A stretch of DNA of 64,000 nucleotides from a virus: positions 227,968-291,967 of the IMG/VR virus record IMGVR_UViG_3300035156_000206; one strand, written 5' to 3'. The notes beneath the pieces are model-generated. The model worked only from the letters and a program-made list of their open reading frames with translations. It had not been told where the DNA came from and ran no database searches. A program made the position numbers and the translations under genes. Of this stretch, positions 27,377-35,181 are shown in pieces. Position 1 is the stretch's first letter; each line of letters opens with the position of its first letter.

Positions 27377-27936
27377 ACCAAAGGCTCCAAAGGATGCATC
27401 TCTTCAATGAACCGGAACAGCTCACGACGTACGTGACGCTCACTTTTCTCGTAGATCACAAATTGTGGGAACTCTTCGATCCGACCTTCCCATCTAGCAC
27501 AAGGAGGCATTCCTGTAACTGTCATGTCCTGCTCTTGCACAACGAACGTGAATGCAGTCGGATCAAAATCGGATCGCGCCTTAACAACATGTCGGCCATG
27601 TTGTGGACTAACTGGTTCCCACCCTTGATCTACCAGTGATTCGTAGAAGCCATCATTCTGGATCGACTCAATGTAGGTATATTCGCAAGTGTGCTGGCTA
27701 TTGATCCACTCGAGCAGTTCATGCATAATCCCTACACCACGGAACAGAGGCAGGATTGTGACATTAGCAACATCGAAACACGTGTGTGTTACATCATTGA
27801 AGTTGTGAAACCCTTGGCCACGCATGTAGAACTCGCCCACTTTACATGAGACCCACGCATTGCGTTGACCACTATCAATGAAGCGCTTGATCTCTTCCTT
27901 GGCATCTGCTACCAATTCAGCTCGTGTGTAGGTCAT
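27373..27936 (-). CDS. GNAT-like acetyltransferase
   Basis: 187 aa. The acetyl-CoA region is [23 protein letters not shown] (Q/R-x-x-G-x-G/A-like loop, here RGVGI), then [22 protein letters not shown], the usual closing helix-strand of GNAT enzymes. Substrate unknown. ATGA overlap with RNase H and the gene after it. Confidence 0.68.
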   Translation of the reverse strand: MTYTRAELVADAKEEIKRFIDSGQRNAWVSCKVGEFYMRGQGFHNFNDVTHTCFDVANVTILPLFRGVGIMHELLEWINSQHTCEYTYIESIQNDGFYESLVDQGWEPVSPQHGRHVVKARSDFDPTAFTFVVQEQDMTVTGMPPCARWEGRIEEFPQFVIYEKSERHVRRELFRFIEEMHPLEPLV

Positions 27937-28397
27937 GGCCGCACCGATTCAACACCACGGTTAGCCAACAAGTCGGCACGCTCATTACCAATGTCACCGG
28001 CATGGCCCTTGACCCATTGCCAGGTCACGTTGTGGATCTCGCGAGCTTTATCCAGGCGGCGCCACAGCTCAGCATTCTTCACTGGCTCTTTTGCAGCCGT
28101 TTTCCAACCGTTCCTTTTCCAACCGTGAATCCATTCACTAATTCCTTTTTGGACGTACTTACTGTCCGTATACACGATGATTGAAGCGCTGTCTTGCAGA
28201 TACTCCAATGCTTGGATTACTGCCATTAGCTCCATGCGATTGTTGGTGCTGTTCAACTCGCCACCAAACATCTCGTGGATCCACTCGTAGTTGGTGATCA
28301 TTGCGCCCCATCCGCCAATGCCACCAGGGTTGCCTTTGCAGGCCCCATCTGCATAAATGTGGATTGGTTCAGCTGTGATTGGTTTTGATTTGGTCAT
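27933..28397 (-). CDS. rnhA: Ribonuclease HI
   Basis: 154 aa. Catalytic residues visible: D in [13 protein letters not shown] in [13 protein letters not shown] in VYTDSKYV and the late D in [10 protein letters not shown], with HAGDIGNE. Removes RNA from RNA-DNA hybrids, for example replication primers. ATG 28397 gives a family-length N-terminus and overlaps the upstream HNH gene by 29 nt. Confidence 0.92.
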   Translation of the reverse strand: MTKSKPITAEPIHIYADGACKGNPGGIGGWGAMITNYEWIHEMFGGELNSTNNRMELMAVIQALEYLQDSASIIVYTDSKYVQKGISEWIHGWKRNGWKTAAKEPVKNAELWRRLDKAREIHNVTWQWVKGHAGDIGNERADLLANRGVESVRP

Positions 28398-28839
28398 TTG
28401 ATGCTTTCTTGGATTCGCCGCCATGCAAGGCCATAAATTCGGGAGTGGGAAGTTCGCATCCCTTTTCGCCGTTGCATACTGTGCACATCGGGATGCTGTT
28501 TTTGATTGTGTCAGCACCGTTTTGCTTAATAGGAATGATATGGTCCATCGTCATCATACGGATCTCGCCAGTAGGCATGATACCATACAGATTCATGTGG
28601 TATGGTCCTGTGTATGGCTTGTTCTTCTTTTTATTGAACCACGACTGGCGCTCAACCGAGAAGAACGAACCTTTGCAACCACATACCACACAATCTGTTC
28701 CCTTGTGCTTAAATGTCTGAAGACGCAGTGAACAGGAATTGATCTTGTTGCCCTCGTGGATGAAGCTGGCTCCCTCCGCAATCAAAGGCAGCACATCAAC
28801 AATCTGCAGAACACCAATACTTTCCATCTTCTGGGACAT
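28369..28839 (-). CDS. HNH endonuclease
   Basis: 156 aa. Zinc pair CVVCGCKG in the middle; HNH core [19 protein letters not shown], then [10 protein letters not shown]. Likely a free-standing homing-type nuclease. Confidence 0.8.
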   Translation of the reverse strand: MSQKMESIGVLQIVDVLPLIAEGASFIHEGNKINSCSLRLQTFKHKGTDCVVCGCKGSFFSVERQSWFNKKKNKPYTGPYHMNLYGIMPTGEIRMMTMDHIIPIKQNGADTIKNSIPMCTVCNGEKGCELPTPEFMALHGGESKKASNDQIKTNHS

Positions 28840-28870
28840 CTGCTACTCCAAGTTGTGAGATAATGCAATC

Positions 28871-28899
28871 ACTATACTTCACAACTCGGATTTTGTCAA
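28871..28899 (-). promoter_or_regulatory. Sigma-70 promoter
   Basis: -35 TTGACA, 17-nt spacer, -10 TATAGT; for the HNH/RNase H operon. Confidence 0.85.
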
Positions 28900-28902
28900 C
28901 TG

Positions 28903-29649
28903 TTAGCGAACGAACTTGTCATTGTAAGGGTTGATGGTACCTTTTTTAGCCCACACCTTTTTTCGCTCAGTCAAACTATCACCAACTTGGCACATCGTCA
29001 GCTTTGATACAGGATGTGGTTCAGTAGGAGAAACAACACCAGCTAGGATTTGCTCCCACACATGATCGAGCTCCTTCGTAGAGAAGGAAGCGTTCTCGTC
29101 GATGATGTACTTCATGTACACCAGCTTGCCTAGTTCAGCTTCCAACCTTGGCTGATTCAATTCGGCTGCTTTAAACGATATGCTGCGTTGGCGATCGCCA
29201 AACACTTTCAGCACGAGCTGGAGAGTATACTGCCCTTTGACTCGTTGGCGCCAACACGCACTGATTCCAGCAACACCAAATTCAACATTCTTGATGCACG
29301 ACTCTTTGTAATCTCGGTCAGGCAAATCGGCTGCGCTGGTGTGGTAGTGTGCACGTAGGAACTGGGATGCTCGGGCCAATGATTCTTCAGGGAGATCTAG
29401 GTATCGATCGTCACGGAAATATACTGCCGGGAAGTGGCGCTTTGGGATTTTCACCACCCAGTTATGATCGCCATTGCGAACGATATATTGTGGCACCGAT
29501 AAAATCTTGCCACGTACACAAACGTCACGGTGAGGTAGCGCTACAGAAACGAGTGGATTGTTCCGGTAATCGACATCTACATATGTGACATCAGCATTGC
29601 GGGTAACAGGAGTACGTACGTGAGGGAATTGTTTGGTCTTGGTTAACAT
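28903..29649 (-). CDS. Basic DNA-binding-like protein of unknown function
   Basis: 248 aa, Arg/Lys-rich with repeated strand-like runs (TYVDVDYRNNPLVSVALPHR, WVVKIPKRHFPAVYF, TLQLVLKVFGDRQRSISFKA). The SACWRQRVKG...TLQLVLKVFGD region recalls AP2-type DNA-binding domains of phage homing proteins, without certainty. Confidence 0.65.
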   Translation of the reverse strand: MLTKTKQFPHVRTPVTRNADVTYVDVDYRNNPLVSVALPHRDVCVRGKILSVPQYIVRNGDHNWVVKIPKRHFPAVYFRDDRYLDLPEESLARASQFLRAHYHTSAADLPDRDYKESCIKNVEFGVAGISACWRQRVKGQYTLQLVLKVFGDRQRSISFKAAELNQPRLEAELGKLVYMKYIIDENASFSTKELDHVWEQILAGVVSPTEPHPVSKLTMCQVGDSLTERKKVWAKKGTINPYNDKFVR

Positions 29650-29684
29650 GTGAGGTGAGTTCCGATAGATGTTTGGTGTAGAAC

Positions 29685-29713
29685 ATCATAGTTCGAACAG
29701 AACAGAAGATCAA
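29685..29713 (-). promoter_or_regulatory. Sigma-70 promoter
   Basis: -35 TTGATC, 17-nt spacer, -10 TATGAT. Confidence 0.6.
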
Positions 29714-29731
29714 CAACTATTTGAACAGACA

Positions 29732-29769
29732 AAAAGAAACCCGCAGGGGGTAATCTGCGGGTTTCTTTT
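29732..29769 (-). terminator. Rho-independent terminator
   Basis: Ten-bp stem AAACCCGCAG/CTGCGGGTTT with flanking A and T runs. Confidence 0.88.
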
Positions 29770-29812
29770 TCACAACACCAATCACTCTACTCAAGGAACA
29801 TGCACAAGATAT

Positions 29813-30091
29813 TTATACAGGTTCTGTTGACGGGCCTGGAAGGATAACTGGAGTACCCTTCATGTGGTTATAGTCTGTACGTCGAATTTCGACTGCCTCA
29901 ACTTCCGTGATTGATGCCTCTTCTATTTGTATACCACCAAAATGATCCTTAGTGTATGCTAATTCAAATAGCCTACCATCACGTTTCAGCAGCACGCTGT
30001 ACTGCGTGTAGGTCATGTAAGAGCTCCAGCCGATTAGCTCACCCTCCTCAATCAGAGCCTTGAGGTCTTCTAGGGTTTCAAATTTAAACAT
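29813..30091 (-). CDS. Small protein of unknown function
   Basis: 92 aa from ATG 30091 (MFKFETLEDLKALIEEGELIGW), AAGGA 9 nt upstream. Mixed alpha/beta, single compact domain. Flanked by two strong terminators. Confidence 0.7.
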   Translation of the reverse strand: MFKFETLEDLKALIEEGELIGWSSYMTYTQYSVLLKRDGRLFELAYTKDHFGGIQIEEASITEVEAVEIRRTDYNHMKGTPVILPGPSTEPV

Positions 30092-30114
30092 TGGTTGTGG
30101 TCCTTGTATGGATA

Positions 30115-30150
30115 TTAAAAAACCCACCGGCCTGTAAAACCGGTGGGTTC
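30115..30150 (-). terminator. Rho-independent terminator at the edge of the tRNA array
   Basis: Ten-bp stem AACCCACCGG/CCGGTGGGTT preceded by A and followed by T on the reverse strand. Confidence 0.85.
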
Positions 30151-30223
30151 CTTCCGTCTAGGGTCATAAGCCCTTAACGGTCGCTTCAATTGTCAAGGTG
30201 GTAAGTCTCAACTAGAGAAGCAT

Positions 30224-30252
30224 ACTATACTGCTGGTCAACAGTATTATCAA
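30224..30252 (-). promoter_or_regulatory. Sigma-70 promoter
   Basis: -35 TTGATA, 17-nt spacer, -10 TATAGT. Confidence 0.6.
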
Positions 30253-30278
30253 TTGCAATCCTGCAATTGACAATTACC

Positions 30279-30306
30279 ATTCTACACATTTATTGACAAA
30301 AGTCAA
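30279..30306 (-). promoter_or_regulatory. Sigma-70 promoter
   Basis: -35 TTGACT, 16-nt spacer, -10 TAGAAT, just downstream of tRNA-Ser. Confidence 0.55.
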
Positions 30307-30318
30307 CGGTTACTAATA

Positions 30319-30414
30319 TGGCGGAAAAAGTGGGGCTCGAACCCACACACCCCATCCCTGGAGCCTTCGGTTTTCAAGACCGCTGCCGCTAGTCCTCGCT
30401 CGGCTAATTTTTCC
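30319..30414 (-). tRNA. tRNA-Ser(UGA)
   Basis: Class II; acceptor GGAAAAA pairs with its partner, loop CTTGAAA, long variable arm, T-loop TTCGAGC, G73, CCA encoded. Confidence 0.93.
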
Positions 30415-30442
30415 TTTGTTCTGGCTTTTGTAATATGCTATG

Positions 30443-30527
30443 CTGTGTAGGTAGGGATCGAACCTACAGTTGGCAATTAAGCCGTCTCATTAACAGTGAG
30501 GTGCCTTACCGTTCGGCGCACTACACA
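30443..30527 (-). tRNA. tRNA-Asn(GUU), first copy
   Basis: Acceptor TGTGTAG/CTACACA, loop CTGTTAA, extra stem GGC/GCC in the variable region, G73, no CCA. The acceptor helix continues about 10 bp into both flanks (TATGCTATGC). Confidence 0.82.
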
Positions 30528-30556
30528 GCATAGCATACTACAGGTAATGCACTTTG

Positions 30557-30631
30557 TCTGGATGGTTGGATTCGAACCAACGTCCTCCCGCATCCAAGGC
30601 GGGCCGTCTACCAGGCTGACAATACACCCAG
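30557..30631 (-). tRNA. tRNA-Pro(UGG), first copy
   Basis: Acceptor CTGGGTG/CATCCAG, anticodon arm CCCGC-CTTGGAT-GCGGG, T-arm GTTGG/CCAAC. Flanks TTTTGT/ACAAAA-type continue the acceptor helix. Confidence 0.88.
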
Positions 30632-30658
30632 ACAAAATGCACTACTAAATTTGTTTTG

Positions 30659-30731
30659 CTGACAAACCTGGGTTCGAACCAGGGACCCTCTGATTAACAG
30701 TCAGACGCTCTGCCAGCTGAGCTATATGTCA
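30659..30731 (-). tRNA. tRNA-Asn(GUU), second copy
   Basis: Acceptor with one mismatch, D-arm TAGCTCAGCTGGCAGAGC, loop CTGTTAA, T-arm CCTGG/CCAGG, G73. Flanks GTTTTGC/GCAAAAC extend the acceptor helix. Confidence 0.9.
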
Positions 30732-30744
30732 GCAAAACAAACTA

Positions 30745-30822
30745 TGGTCTCTCGTGCTGGATTCGAACCAGCGTTATGCTCCGCCCCAAACGGAGTGCCA
30801 TACCAGACTAGGCGAACGAGAG
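30745..30822 (-). tRNA. tRNA-Pro(UGG), second copy
   Basis: Acceptor CTCTCGT 7/7, arm CTCCG-TTTGGGG-CGGAG, T-arm GCTGG/CCAGC, A73, CCA encoded. Confidence 0.88.
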
Positions 30823-30850
30823 ATTGATACTTCTAAAACAAACAGACAAT

Positions 30851-30888
30851 AAAAAAGGGCCTCTTGTGGAGGCCCTTTCAAAATTTTG
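30851..30888 (-). terminator. Rho-independent terminator
   Basis: GGGCCTC/GAGGCCC stem, A run before and T run after. Confidence 0.85.
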
Positions 30889-31427
30889 TAACATCTTCTA
30901 TGGATGCTTTACATTTTGGTAAGACCTCTGAGGGCGATAGTTGAATTCGACGGACGCGAAGCAACAACCGGGTTATTCACCGGGTTGGAATTGCTATTTG
31001 AGTTGCGGACGAATGATTTCATGATTAACCTAAATGTGTTTGTATTTCTATTTATTATCAAGCCCCAAACGGGAACTGTGAGGGTACAAAAGGGTTTGGC
31101 CTGCCGGCCTTTCACCAGCTACGTTTTCGGCGCCAGATGGGTTGAGTACCATCAAGGACTTACATGCTTGCAACCCATTGACTGCTTACGAATGAGTGGA
31201 GGGCTATTACACCCTCCGTGCCTTTCGGCGAACTACAACGTCCTGACTGATACCAAGTCGTTTATACCCAGACGTTGCCACAAAAGGTATAACACTTAGG
31301 CTCTGCATCAGCACAATGTGACGATAGGGGCTCCGCTCTTCTGTTGCCGTATGGGACCACATTGCTAACCCACGAAAGGTTTAATGGAGCCGGCTCCAGG
31401 ACTAGTGGAGAGTCTTCCGGCATTGAC
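30889..31427 (-). other. Structured stretch without a clear gene in the tRNA array
   Basis: 540 bases. The reverse strand has an 8-bp hairpin ATGGGTTG/CAACCCAT (about 31136-31178), CGGAGGGTGT...CCCTCC, and several GC-rich helices. A 37-codon frame (30909-31022) lies at its end. No tRNA, tmRNA, RNase P or intron core was recognised. It may hold one or more stable RNAs. Confidence 0.4.
30909..31022 (-). CDS. Possible 37-residue Asn/Ser-rich peptide
   Basis: MKSFVRNSNSNSNPVNNPVV to ALRGLTKM. No good ribosome site and low complexity; kept as doubtful. Confidence 0.25.
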   Translation of the reverse strand: MKSFVRNSNSNSNPVNNPVVASRPSNSTIALRGLTKM

Positions 31428-31611
31428 TGGTGTTCCTTCAGGGAATCGAACCCACTTTTCTTGCATACCTCAGCGCACTTCATGATCCATCCAGGTCACT
31501 ATCTTCACCTACTTCCGCATTACTTGCCCGGTCCAGCCTAACACACTGATTTAACTTTCGCCCCAGGCCGGATGGTTGCCTGTGGTCAGTGATATAGCCC
31601 GAGGAAGGAAC
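31428..31611 (-). ncRNA. CCA-ended tRNA-like RNA, 184 nt
   Basis: Starts 6 nt after tRNA-Gly. Ends GTTCCTT/AAGGAAC pair 7/7 Watson-Crick, with A73 and CCA (31428-31430). A T-loop TTCGATT sits on a stem of which only GGG/CCC pairs. Between are about 140 nt with CAGGC/GCCTG and CACTGA/TCAGTG helices instead of normal D and anticodon arms. Possibly a tRNA with a large insertion or a stable RNA like T4 RNA C/D. Confidence 0.45.
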
Positions 31612-31616
31612 TTGTT

Positions 31617-31690
31617 TGGAGCGGGTAGAGAGAATCGAACTCTCGTCTTGAGCTTGGAAGGCTCTTGATCTGCCACTGACCTATACCCGC
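31617..31690 (-). tRNA. tRNA-Gly(UCC)
   Basis: Acceptor GCGGGTA/TACCCGC, loop CTTCCAA, T-arm GAGAG/CTCTC, T73, CCA encoded. Confidence 0.93.
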
Positions 31691-31762
31691 ATTGTTCTTA
31701 CACCGCTTATTATGTACCGAGCGGATGTCACGGTAACCTCTTCCTACCAATGGTAGGTGAGC

Positions 31763-32098
31763 TTATTCAGCTGCTGGACTCGCTTTTGCGACATCAACCA
31801 CTTTGGCTTTTTTGCCTTTGTGTTTGTGCTCCTTAGGAGTTTCCACTACTTTTGTCTCTTCGACAACAGCAGTTTCAGCTGGTACTTCAACTTCTTTTTG
31901 TTCTTCGACCACTAGTACTTCAACTTCAACAACTGGGACAACTACTTCTTTTTGCTCTTCAACTACTGGAGCGACAACTGGAGCGACAACTGGAGCGACA
32001 ACTGGAGCGACAACTGGAGCGACAACTGGGGCAACTACTTCCGCTGGCGGAGCGTACGGGGCCGGCGTTGGCTGTAACGTAAAACCTTTGAGTTCCAT
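31763..32098 (-). CDS. Val/Pro/Ala-repeat and Lys-rich protein, probably late
   Basis: 111 aa. After MELKGFTLQPTPAPYAPP come five VVAP repeats, then Glu/Val blocks (VVEEQKEV) and a basic end KEHKHKGKKAKVV. Extended, non-globular. ATG 32098 has AGGAA upstream and a TAAATA box about 28 bp before. A capsid-associated or DNA-contacting linker protein is possible (inference). Confidence 0.65.
   Translation of the reverse strand: MELKGFTLQPTPAPYAPPAEVVAPVVAPVVAPVVAPVVAPVVAPVVEEQKEVVVPVVEVEVLVVEEQKEVEVPAETAVVEETKVVETPKEHKHKGKKAKVVDVAKASPAAE
31969..32029 (-). repeat. 12-bp tandem repeat
   Basis: Five copies of GAGCGACAACTG (plus strand), coding VAPV; likely variable in copy number. Confidence 0.85.
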
Positions 32099-32125
32099 AA
32101 TGGTTCCTATCATAGATGTGTGATC

Positions 32126-32131
32126 TATTTA
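32126..32131 (-). promoter_or_regulatory. T4-like late promoter box
   Basis: TCTAAATAGA on the reverse strand, about 28 bp before ATG 32098. Confidence 0.45.
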
Positions 32132-32174
32132 GACAGAAACACTTTCAAAGGGACCTGGGTCCCTCTGAACTATC

Positions 32175-32426
32175 TTACGACTGCCATGACTTTGCTTCTT
32201 TTGCTGCCAATGCGGCTGCTGCAGCTGCGTCAGCGGCCAGGGCTGCTGTCAGAGGAGCACCGGTCAGGGTTGCTAAGAATGTCACACGAGCTGCTGCGAG
32301 AGCGGCTTGGTCGGTAACGTACTTTGCAGTAATTTCCTTCATGATGCCTTCTTTAACCCACAACTTGCGCTGTTTCAGCAACAGAGTGGTTGGGTCGTAT
32401 TGGGCTGGGGTGTTAACTAATGCCAT
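32175..32426 (-). CDS. Ala-rich helical protein, probably late
   Basis: 83 aa. MALVNTPAQYDPTTLLLKQRKLWVKEGIMKEI, then an almost pure Ala/Leu/Thr helix and AAKEAKSW. RBS AAAGGAAA. TAAATA box about 30 bp upstream. Small late or structural protein (inference). Confidence 0.68.
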   Translation of the reverse strand: MALVNTPAQYDPTTLLLKQRKLWVKEGIMKEITAKYVTDQAALAAARVTFLATLTGAPLTAALAADAAAAAALAAKEAKSWQS

Positions 32427-32453
32427 AATGTTTTCCTTTTAAGAGGGTTGTCC

Positions 32454-32461
32454 TCTATTTA
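32454..32461 (-). promoter_or_regulatory. T4-like late promoter box
   Basis: CCATAAATAG on the reverse strand, about 30 bp before ATG 32426. Confidence 0.45.
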
Positions 32462-32488
32462 TGGAATACATCACAGATACTACAAATA

Positions 32489-32563
32489 TGGCAGGCAAGC
32501 AAGGAATCGAACCTCAGACTGATGGTTTGGAGCCACCCGTTTTACCACTGAAACTACTCACCC
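32489..32563 (-). tRNA. tRNA-Trp(CCA)
   Basis: Acceptor GGGTGAG/CTTGCCT pairs 7/7 using three G-U pairs; arm GGTGG-CTCCAAA-CCATC; G73; CCA encoded. Confidence 0.9.
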
Positions 32564-32573
32564 GTTGTACATC

Positions 32574-32648
32574 TTATTCCCAGTTGCGAACAATAATGCT
32601 CACTACCAAGGCTATTGCAAGCAGCCCTACAACATAAATCGCTGTCAT
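32574..32648 (-). CDS. 24-residue membrane microprotein
   Basis: MTAIYVVGLLAIALVVSIIV then RNWE: one span and a short charged end. GGAAC lies about 9 nt upstream and a promoter (32682-32710) 34 nt upstream. Too short for usual gene callers; doubtful but well placed. Confidence 0.45.
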   Translation of the reverse strand: MTAIYVVGLLAIALVVSIIVRNWE

Positions 32649-32681
32649 ATTTAATGTTCCGTTTGCAAATGCATGAGAAGA

Positions 32682-32710
32682 AGTATATATGATTGTTTTT
32701 CAACTGTCAA
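32682..32710 (-). promoter_or_regulatory. Sigma-70 promoter
   Basis: -35 TTGACA, 17-nt spacer, -10 TATACT. Confidence 0.8.
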
Positions 32711-32726
32711 CAGTTATTTTTCTGGG

Positions 32727-33056
32727 TCACAATGTATGGTGGTCTACCAACACATCCCCAGGGAACAATACCTGGGTATCGCATTCCTTTTTCAATCGGA
32801 TCTGCATTTCAGTCATTTCTGGACGGCGACTCATCTTGCACATCCGCGTCATGAAGATGGCATACCCAGCACACTGCTGAGCTTTGTGGGGAGCAATGTC
32901 CGGGCCACCTGGTTGGGTGACCGTCATGTGGCAGGCGAAAGGAATGTCCGCTCGTACCAAGTCGACGAAGTCTTGTGGATCGTGTTCACCAACCCATCCC
33001 TTCATTTTGCCCACATAGGGACATTCAGCACAAGGCTCTTTAAGATCGTGTTTCAT
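32727..33056 (-). CDS. DUF6283-like Cys protein
   Basis: 109 aa. PCAECPYVGKMKGWVGEH near the N-terminus, later ACHMT, QQCAGYAIF and MCKM. The C-x-x-C-P-Y and later Cys pattern matches DUF6283, perhaps an iron-sulfur or zinc protein. ATGA overlap with the gene upstream. Confidence 0.68.
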   Translation of the reverse strand: MKHDLKEPCAECPYVGKMKGWVGEHDPQDFVDLVRADIPFACHMTVTQPGGPDIAPHKAQQCAGYAIFMTRMCKMSRRPEMTEMQIRLKKECDTQVLFPGDVLVDHHTL

Positions 33057-33769
33057 GCAAGTTCAGCCCAAAATGCAGCGGCCTGCACAACTTGCTTTAC
33101 TTTATGCAAGTCAAACTCGTTGTCCGTACGAATACCAGTTTCCATGTCTGCCCAATATGGCACAGCATGGGCTTCCATCGTCACAATTGCTTGTTCGATG
33201 TTGCTTGGGCCAAGTCCACCAGCAAACCCACAAAACATGTGTTCCAATCCCTCGGGCAGTTCCCAATTGTCAGGAGATTGCCCGCGGCCGCGCGAGTCGT
33301 CCATCAGGATGTGGACCCGGCCTCGGTCAACATTTTGCAATGAATTGATGAAAGAGGTGATGACGGATGCCGTCCCTGCATGGTATTGCAGAATAACAGC
33401 TGGGCTGATGTCCATTGCACGCTTGTACACATCAAGCACCTGGGACGTTGTGAAACTGGGCTTGCGAGCATTGATGTTGAGCTGCATGCGGTCCGCATAT
33501 TCCAGCTCAGCAGGCAATTGATTAGCCAGAAGCTGTTCGAACGCCAGGTCACCGCAAAGGTGGATAGCATTGTGCCCCGGCAATTGCATATCGAAGAACT
33601 CTTGTCGCCAACGTTGTGAAGGATTGCGCTGTTTGCCCTCCGTATACGGCGAATACAGCAATGCCCACTCAATGAAGGAGAATTCGGTGCTCAGATTGGC
33701 CAAATCAAGCAAAAGGGTATTGTCGTCTGCTCCGGTGAGCGACAGGCGGTCGAGGTATACAGGTTTCAT
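33053..33769 (-). CDS. TrpF-like TIM-barrel protein
   Basis: 238 aa. VYLDRLSLTGADD, IEWALLYS, AIHLCGDLAF, ILMDDSRGRGQSP, FCGFAGGLGPSN and ADMETGIRTDNEFDLHKV follow the strand order of phosphoribosylanthranilate isomerase (G-G-L-x-P-x-N and D-x-x-S/T-G-V/I near the end). Trp synthesis itself is unlikely here, so the substrate is unknown; some other ribose-phosphate step is possible. Confidence 0.62.
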   Translation of the reverse strand: MKPVYLDRLSLTGADDNTLLLDLANLSTEFSFIEWALLYSPYTEGKQRNPSQRWRQEFFDMQLPGHNAIHLCGDLAFEQLLANQLPAELEYADRMQLNINARKPSFTTSQVLDVYKRAMDISPAVILQYHAGTASVITSFINSLQNVDRGRVHILMDDSRGRGQSPDNWELPEGLEHMFCGFAGGLGPSNIEQAIVTMEAHAVPYWADMETGIRTDNEFDLHKVKQVVQAAAFWAELA

Positions 33770-34005
33770 AGGATGCGATCTAGCACTTTCAGGTTGGGGC
33801 GTTTGTCAAAATACACCTGGCACGTGATGCAATACTTGCACCCTACTTGTGCCTCGCGACGAGCTTGAGGGATTGGGTCATGGCATTCGCGGCAGAACTT
33901 ATTGCTTGGACCAGTTGGTAACATCAACCGAGCAATGTCGATGGCATTTTCTACCATTGCCATCGCGTTGACTGATTCGTCGTCTGCTCCGCCGTAACCG
34001 CTCAT
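33766..34005 (-). CDS. DksA/TraR-type zinc finger protein
   Basis: 79 aa. C-terminal C4 finger CRECHDPIPQARREAQVGCKYCITCQ after a helix; length and layout match phage TraR. TraR proteins bind RNA polymerase in its secondary channel and shift promoter choice. Confidence 0.85.
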   Translation of the reverse strand: MSGYGGADDESVNAMAMVENAIDIARLMLPTGPSNKFCRECHDPIPQARREAQVGCKYCITCQVYFDKRPNLKVLDRIL

Positions 34006-34008
34006 TGT

Positions 34009-34356
34009 TTACCCTTTTTCCATTACCGTAATGCCATTATCACCCTTTTGCACAAAAATGTCAACGGGGTCCGACTTTGAAGCAGCAGCAATGGCTAGGA
34101 TCTTGTTGTATGTGGTCCTGCGGATGACAAGGGTTGTCAATTGTTCTTCACGTACACCATTCACAATACGGTGGACGCCTATGTGCACGTCCTTTGAGAG
34201 AGGCCAGCCCAGCTCGCACATCTGACAATCAAGAGGTTCTTGCATGCGCAAGGCTTGCTCAAGTGGCATGAACAAATCAGGGACACGTTCCTCGAATTTG
34301 ATGAGCGATGTGGATGGTTCAGGATCTCTCCAGAAGTGCAGATCTGGGGCTGTCAT
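34009..34356 (-). CDS. Protein of unknown function
   Basis: 115 aa from ATG 34356 (ATGA overlap with the CYTH stop); ATG 34368 is an alternative. Contains CQMCELGWPLSKD and a C-terminal FVQKGDNGITVME. No family recognised. Confidence 0.65.
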   Translation of the reverse strand: MTAPDLHFWRDPEPSTSLIKFEERVPDLFMPLEQALRMQEPLDCQMCELGWPLSKDVHIGVHRIVNGVREEQLTTLVIRRTTYNKILAIAAASKSDPVDIFVQKGDNGITVMEKG

Positions 34357-34832
34357 ACTTTGACCCATTCGGAAAATGGTATCATTGCAAGGGTGCTGTT
34401 GCTATACCGGAAGTCATTGGATACTTCTGCACCAACCCAATGAGGCTTGACAAAGCGCTGGGACTCATCATCCAGTTCCACTTCGACAGTGATCAACCCC
34501 TTGTTGACGCCCAAGAACTCATCAACTTCCCAGATCAGACCATCAAATTTGATCAGGCTCCGAATCTTGTCGATTGTGTGAGTTCCGTCCGCACGCAGGT
34601 CAAATAACTGCAGGGCATCTTCTTGGTGGAGTTCCACCTCTACCTCTGTACGTGACAAACCAACAGGCTTACCCTTGATGCCAAGGATGTGACTGTCACC
34701 ATCGATGCGCACTCGAACGGTGCGGGCTGGGTCTGTGGAAATATACCACTGTTGCATCCGCCGCTTGGACATCACAACATCACGCCAACCATCATCTGTG
34801 ACTAGGAACTTACGCTCAATCTCGATACCCAT
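34353..34832 (-). CDS. CYTH-domain triphosphate tunnel protein
   Basis: 159 aa. Opens with the family signature EIERKFLV; R-V-R-I-D, L-G-I-K-G, R-T-E-V-E-V-E and L-I-T-V-E-V-E-L give the alternating acidic/basic tunnel strands. CYTH enzymes hydrolyse triphosphates or make cyclic nucleotides; activity not predictable. Promoter 34884-34912. Confidence 0.85.
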   Translation of the reverse strand: MGIEIERKFLVTDDGWRDVVMSKRRMQQWYISTDPARTVRVRIDGDSHILGIKGKPVGLSRTEVEVELHQEDALQLFDLRADGTHTIDKIRSLIKFDGLIWEVDEFLGVNKGLITVEVELDDESQRFVKPHWVGAEVSNDFRYSNSTLAMIPFSEWVKV

Positions 34833-34883
34833 AATATTCCTCGTAAACGATTAGCAAATGCATTTGGAAATGCAGCAAACTTC

Positions 34884-34912
34884 ATTATACGCGGTGTAAA
34901 CAAGATTATCAA
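34884..34912 (-). promoter_or_regulatory. Sigma-70 promoter
   Basis: -35 TTGATA, 17-nt spacer, -10 TATAAT. Confidence 0.8.
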
Positions 34913-34923
34913 CAAGGATCGTA

Positions 34924-34955
34924 AAAAGAAAAACCCGCACAAGGCGGGTTCTCTA
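34924..34955 (-). terminator. Rho-independent terminator after tRNA-Asp
   Basis: AACCCGC/GCGGGTT stem with ACAAG loop. Confidence 0.75.
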
Positions 34956-34959
34956 ATTC

Positions 34960-35036
34960 TGGCGGAGTTGACGGGACTCGAACCCGCGACCTCTACCGTG
35001 ACAGGGTAGCGCTCTAACCAGCTGAGCTACAACTCC
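34960..35036 (-). tRNA. tRNA-Asp(GUC)
   Basis: Acceptor GGAGTTG/CAACTCC, loop CTGTCAC, T-arm GCGGG/CCCGT, G73, CCA encoded. Confidence 0.94.
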
Positions 35037-35181
35037 AGAATGTTTATTTATGCTTCACTTTTTCAGATGTATTTTGGCGGTAGCTCTGGTTATTCAACAG
35101 CCAGGAAAGATAGCTGAACACTACTAACTAGTCTTCGTGCCCAAAGCCACCACAGAATACGACTGCTAATGCACATTTGTT

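Noticed and set aside
28379-28731. Forward frames opposite the HNH gene
   Set aside because: Overlap a gene with a clear HNH core; no start signals.
29804-29816. TATAAATA on the reverse strand as a late promoter
   Set aside because: It is formed by a stop codon and is followed by a terminator instead of a gene; the same holds for the TAAATA at the end of 48811.
30889-31611. tmRNA, RNase P RNA or group I intron
   Set aside because: Conserved cores (tag frame, P4 motif, P-Q-R-S elements) were not found; only isolated look-alike words such as TTCGACGG were seen.
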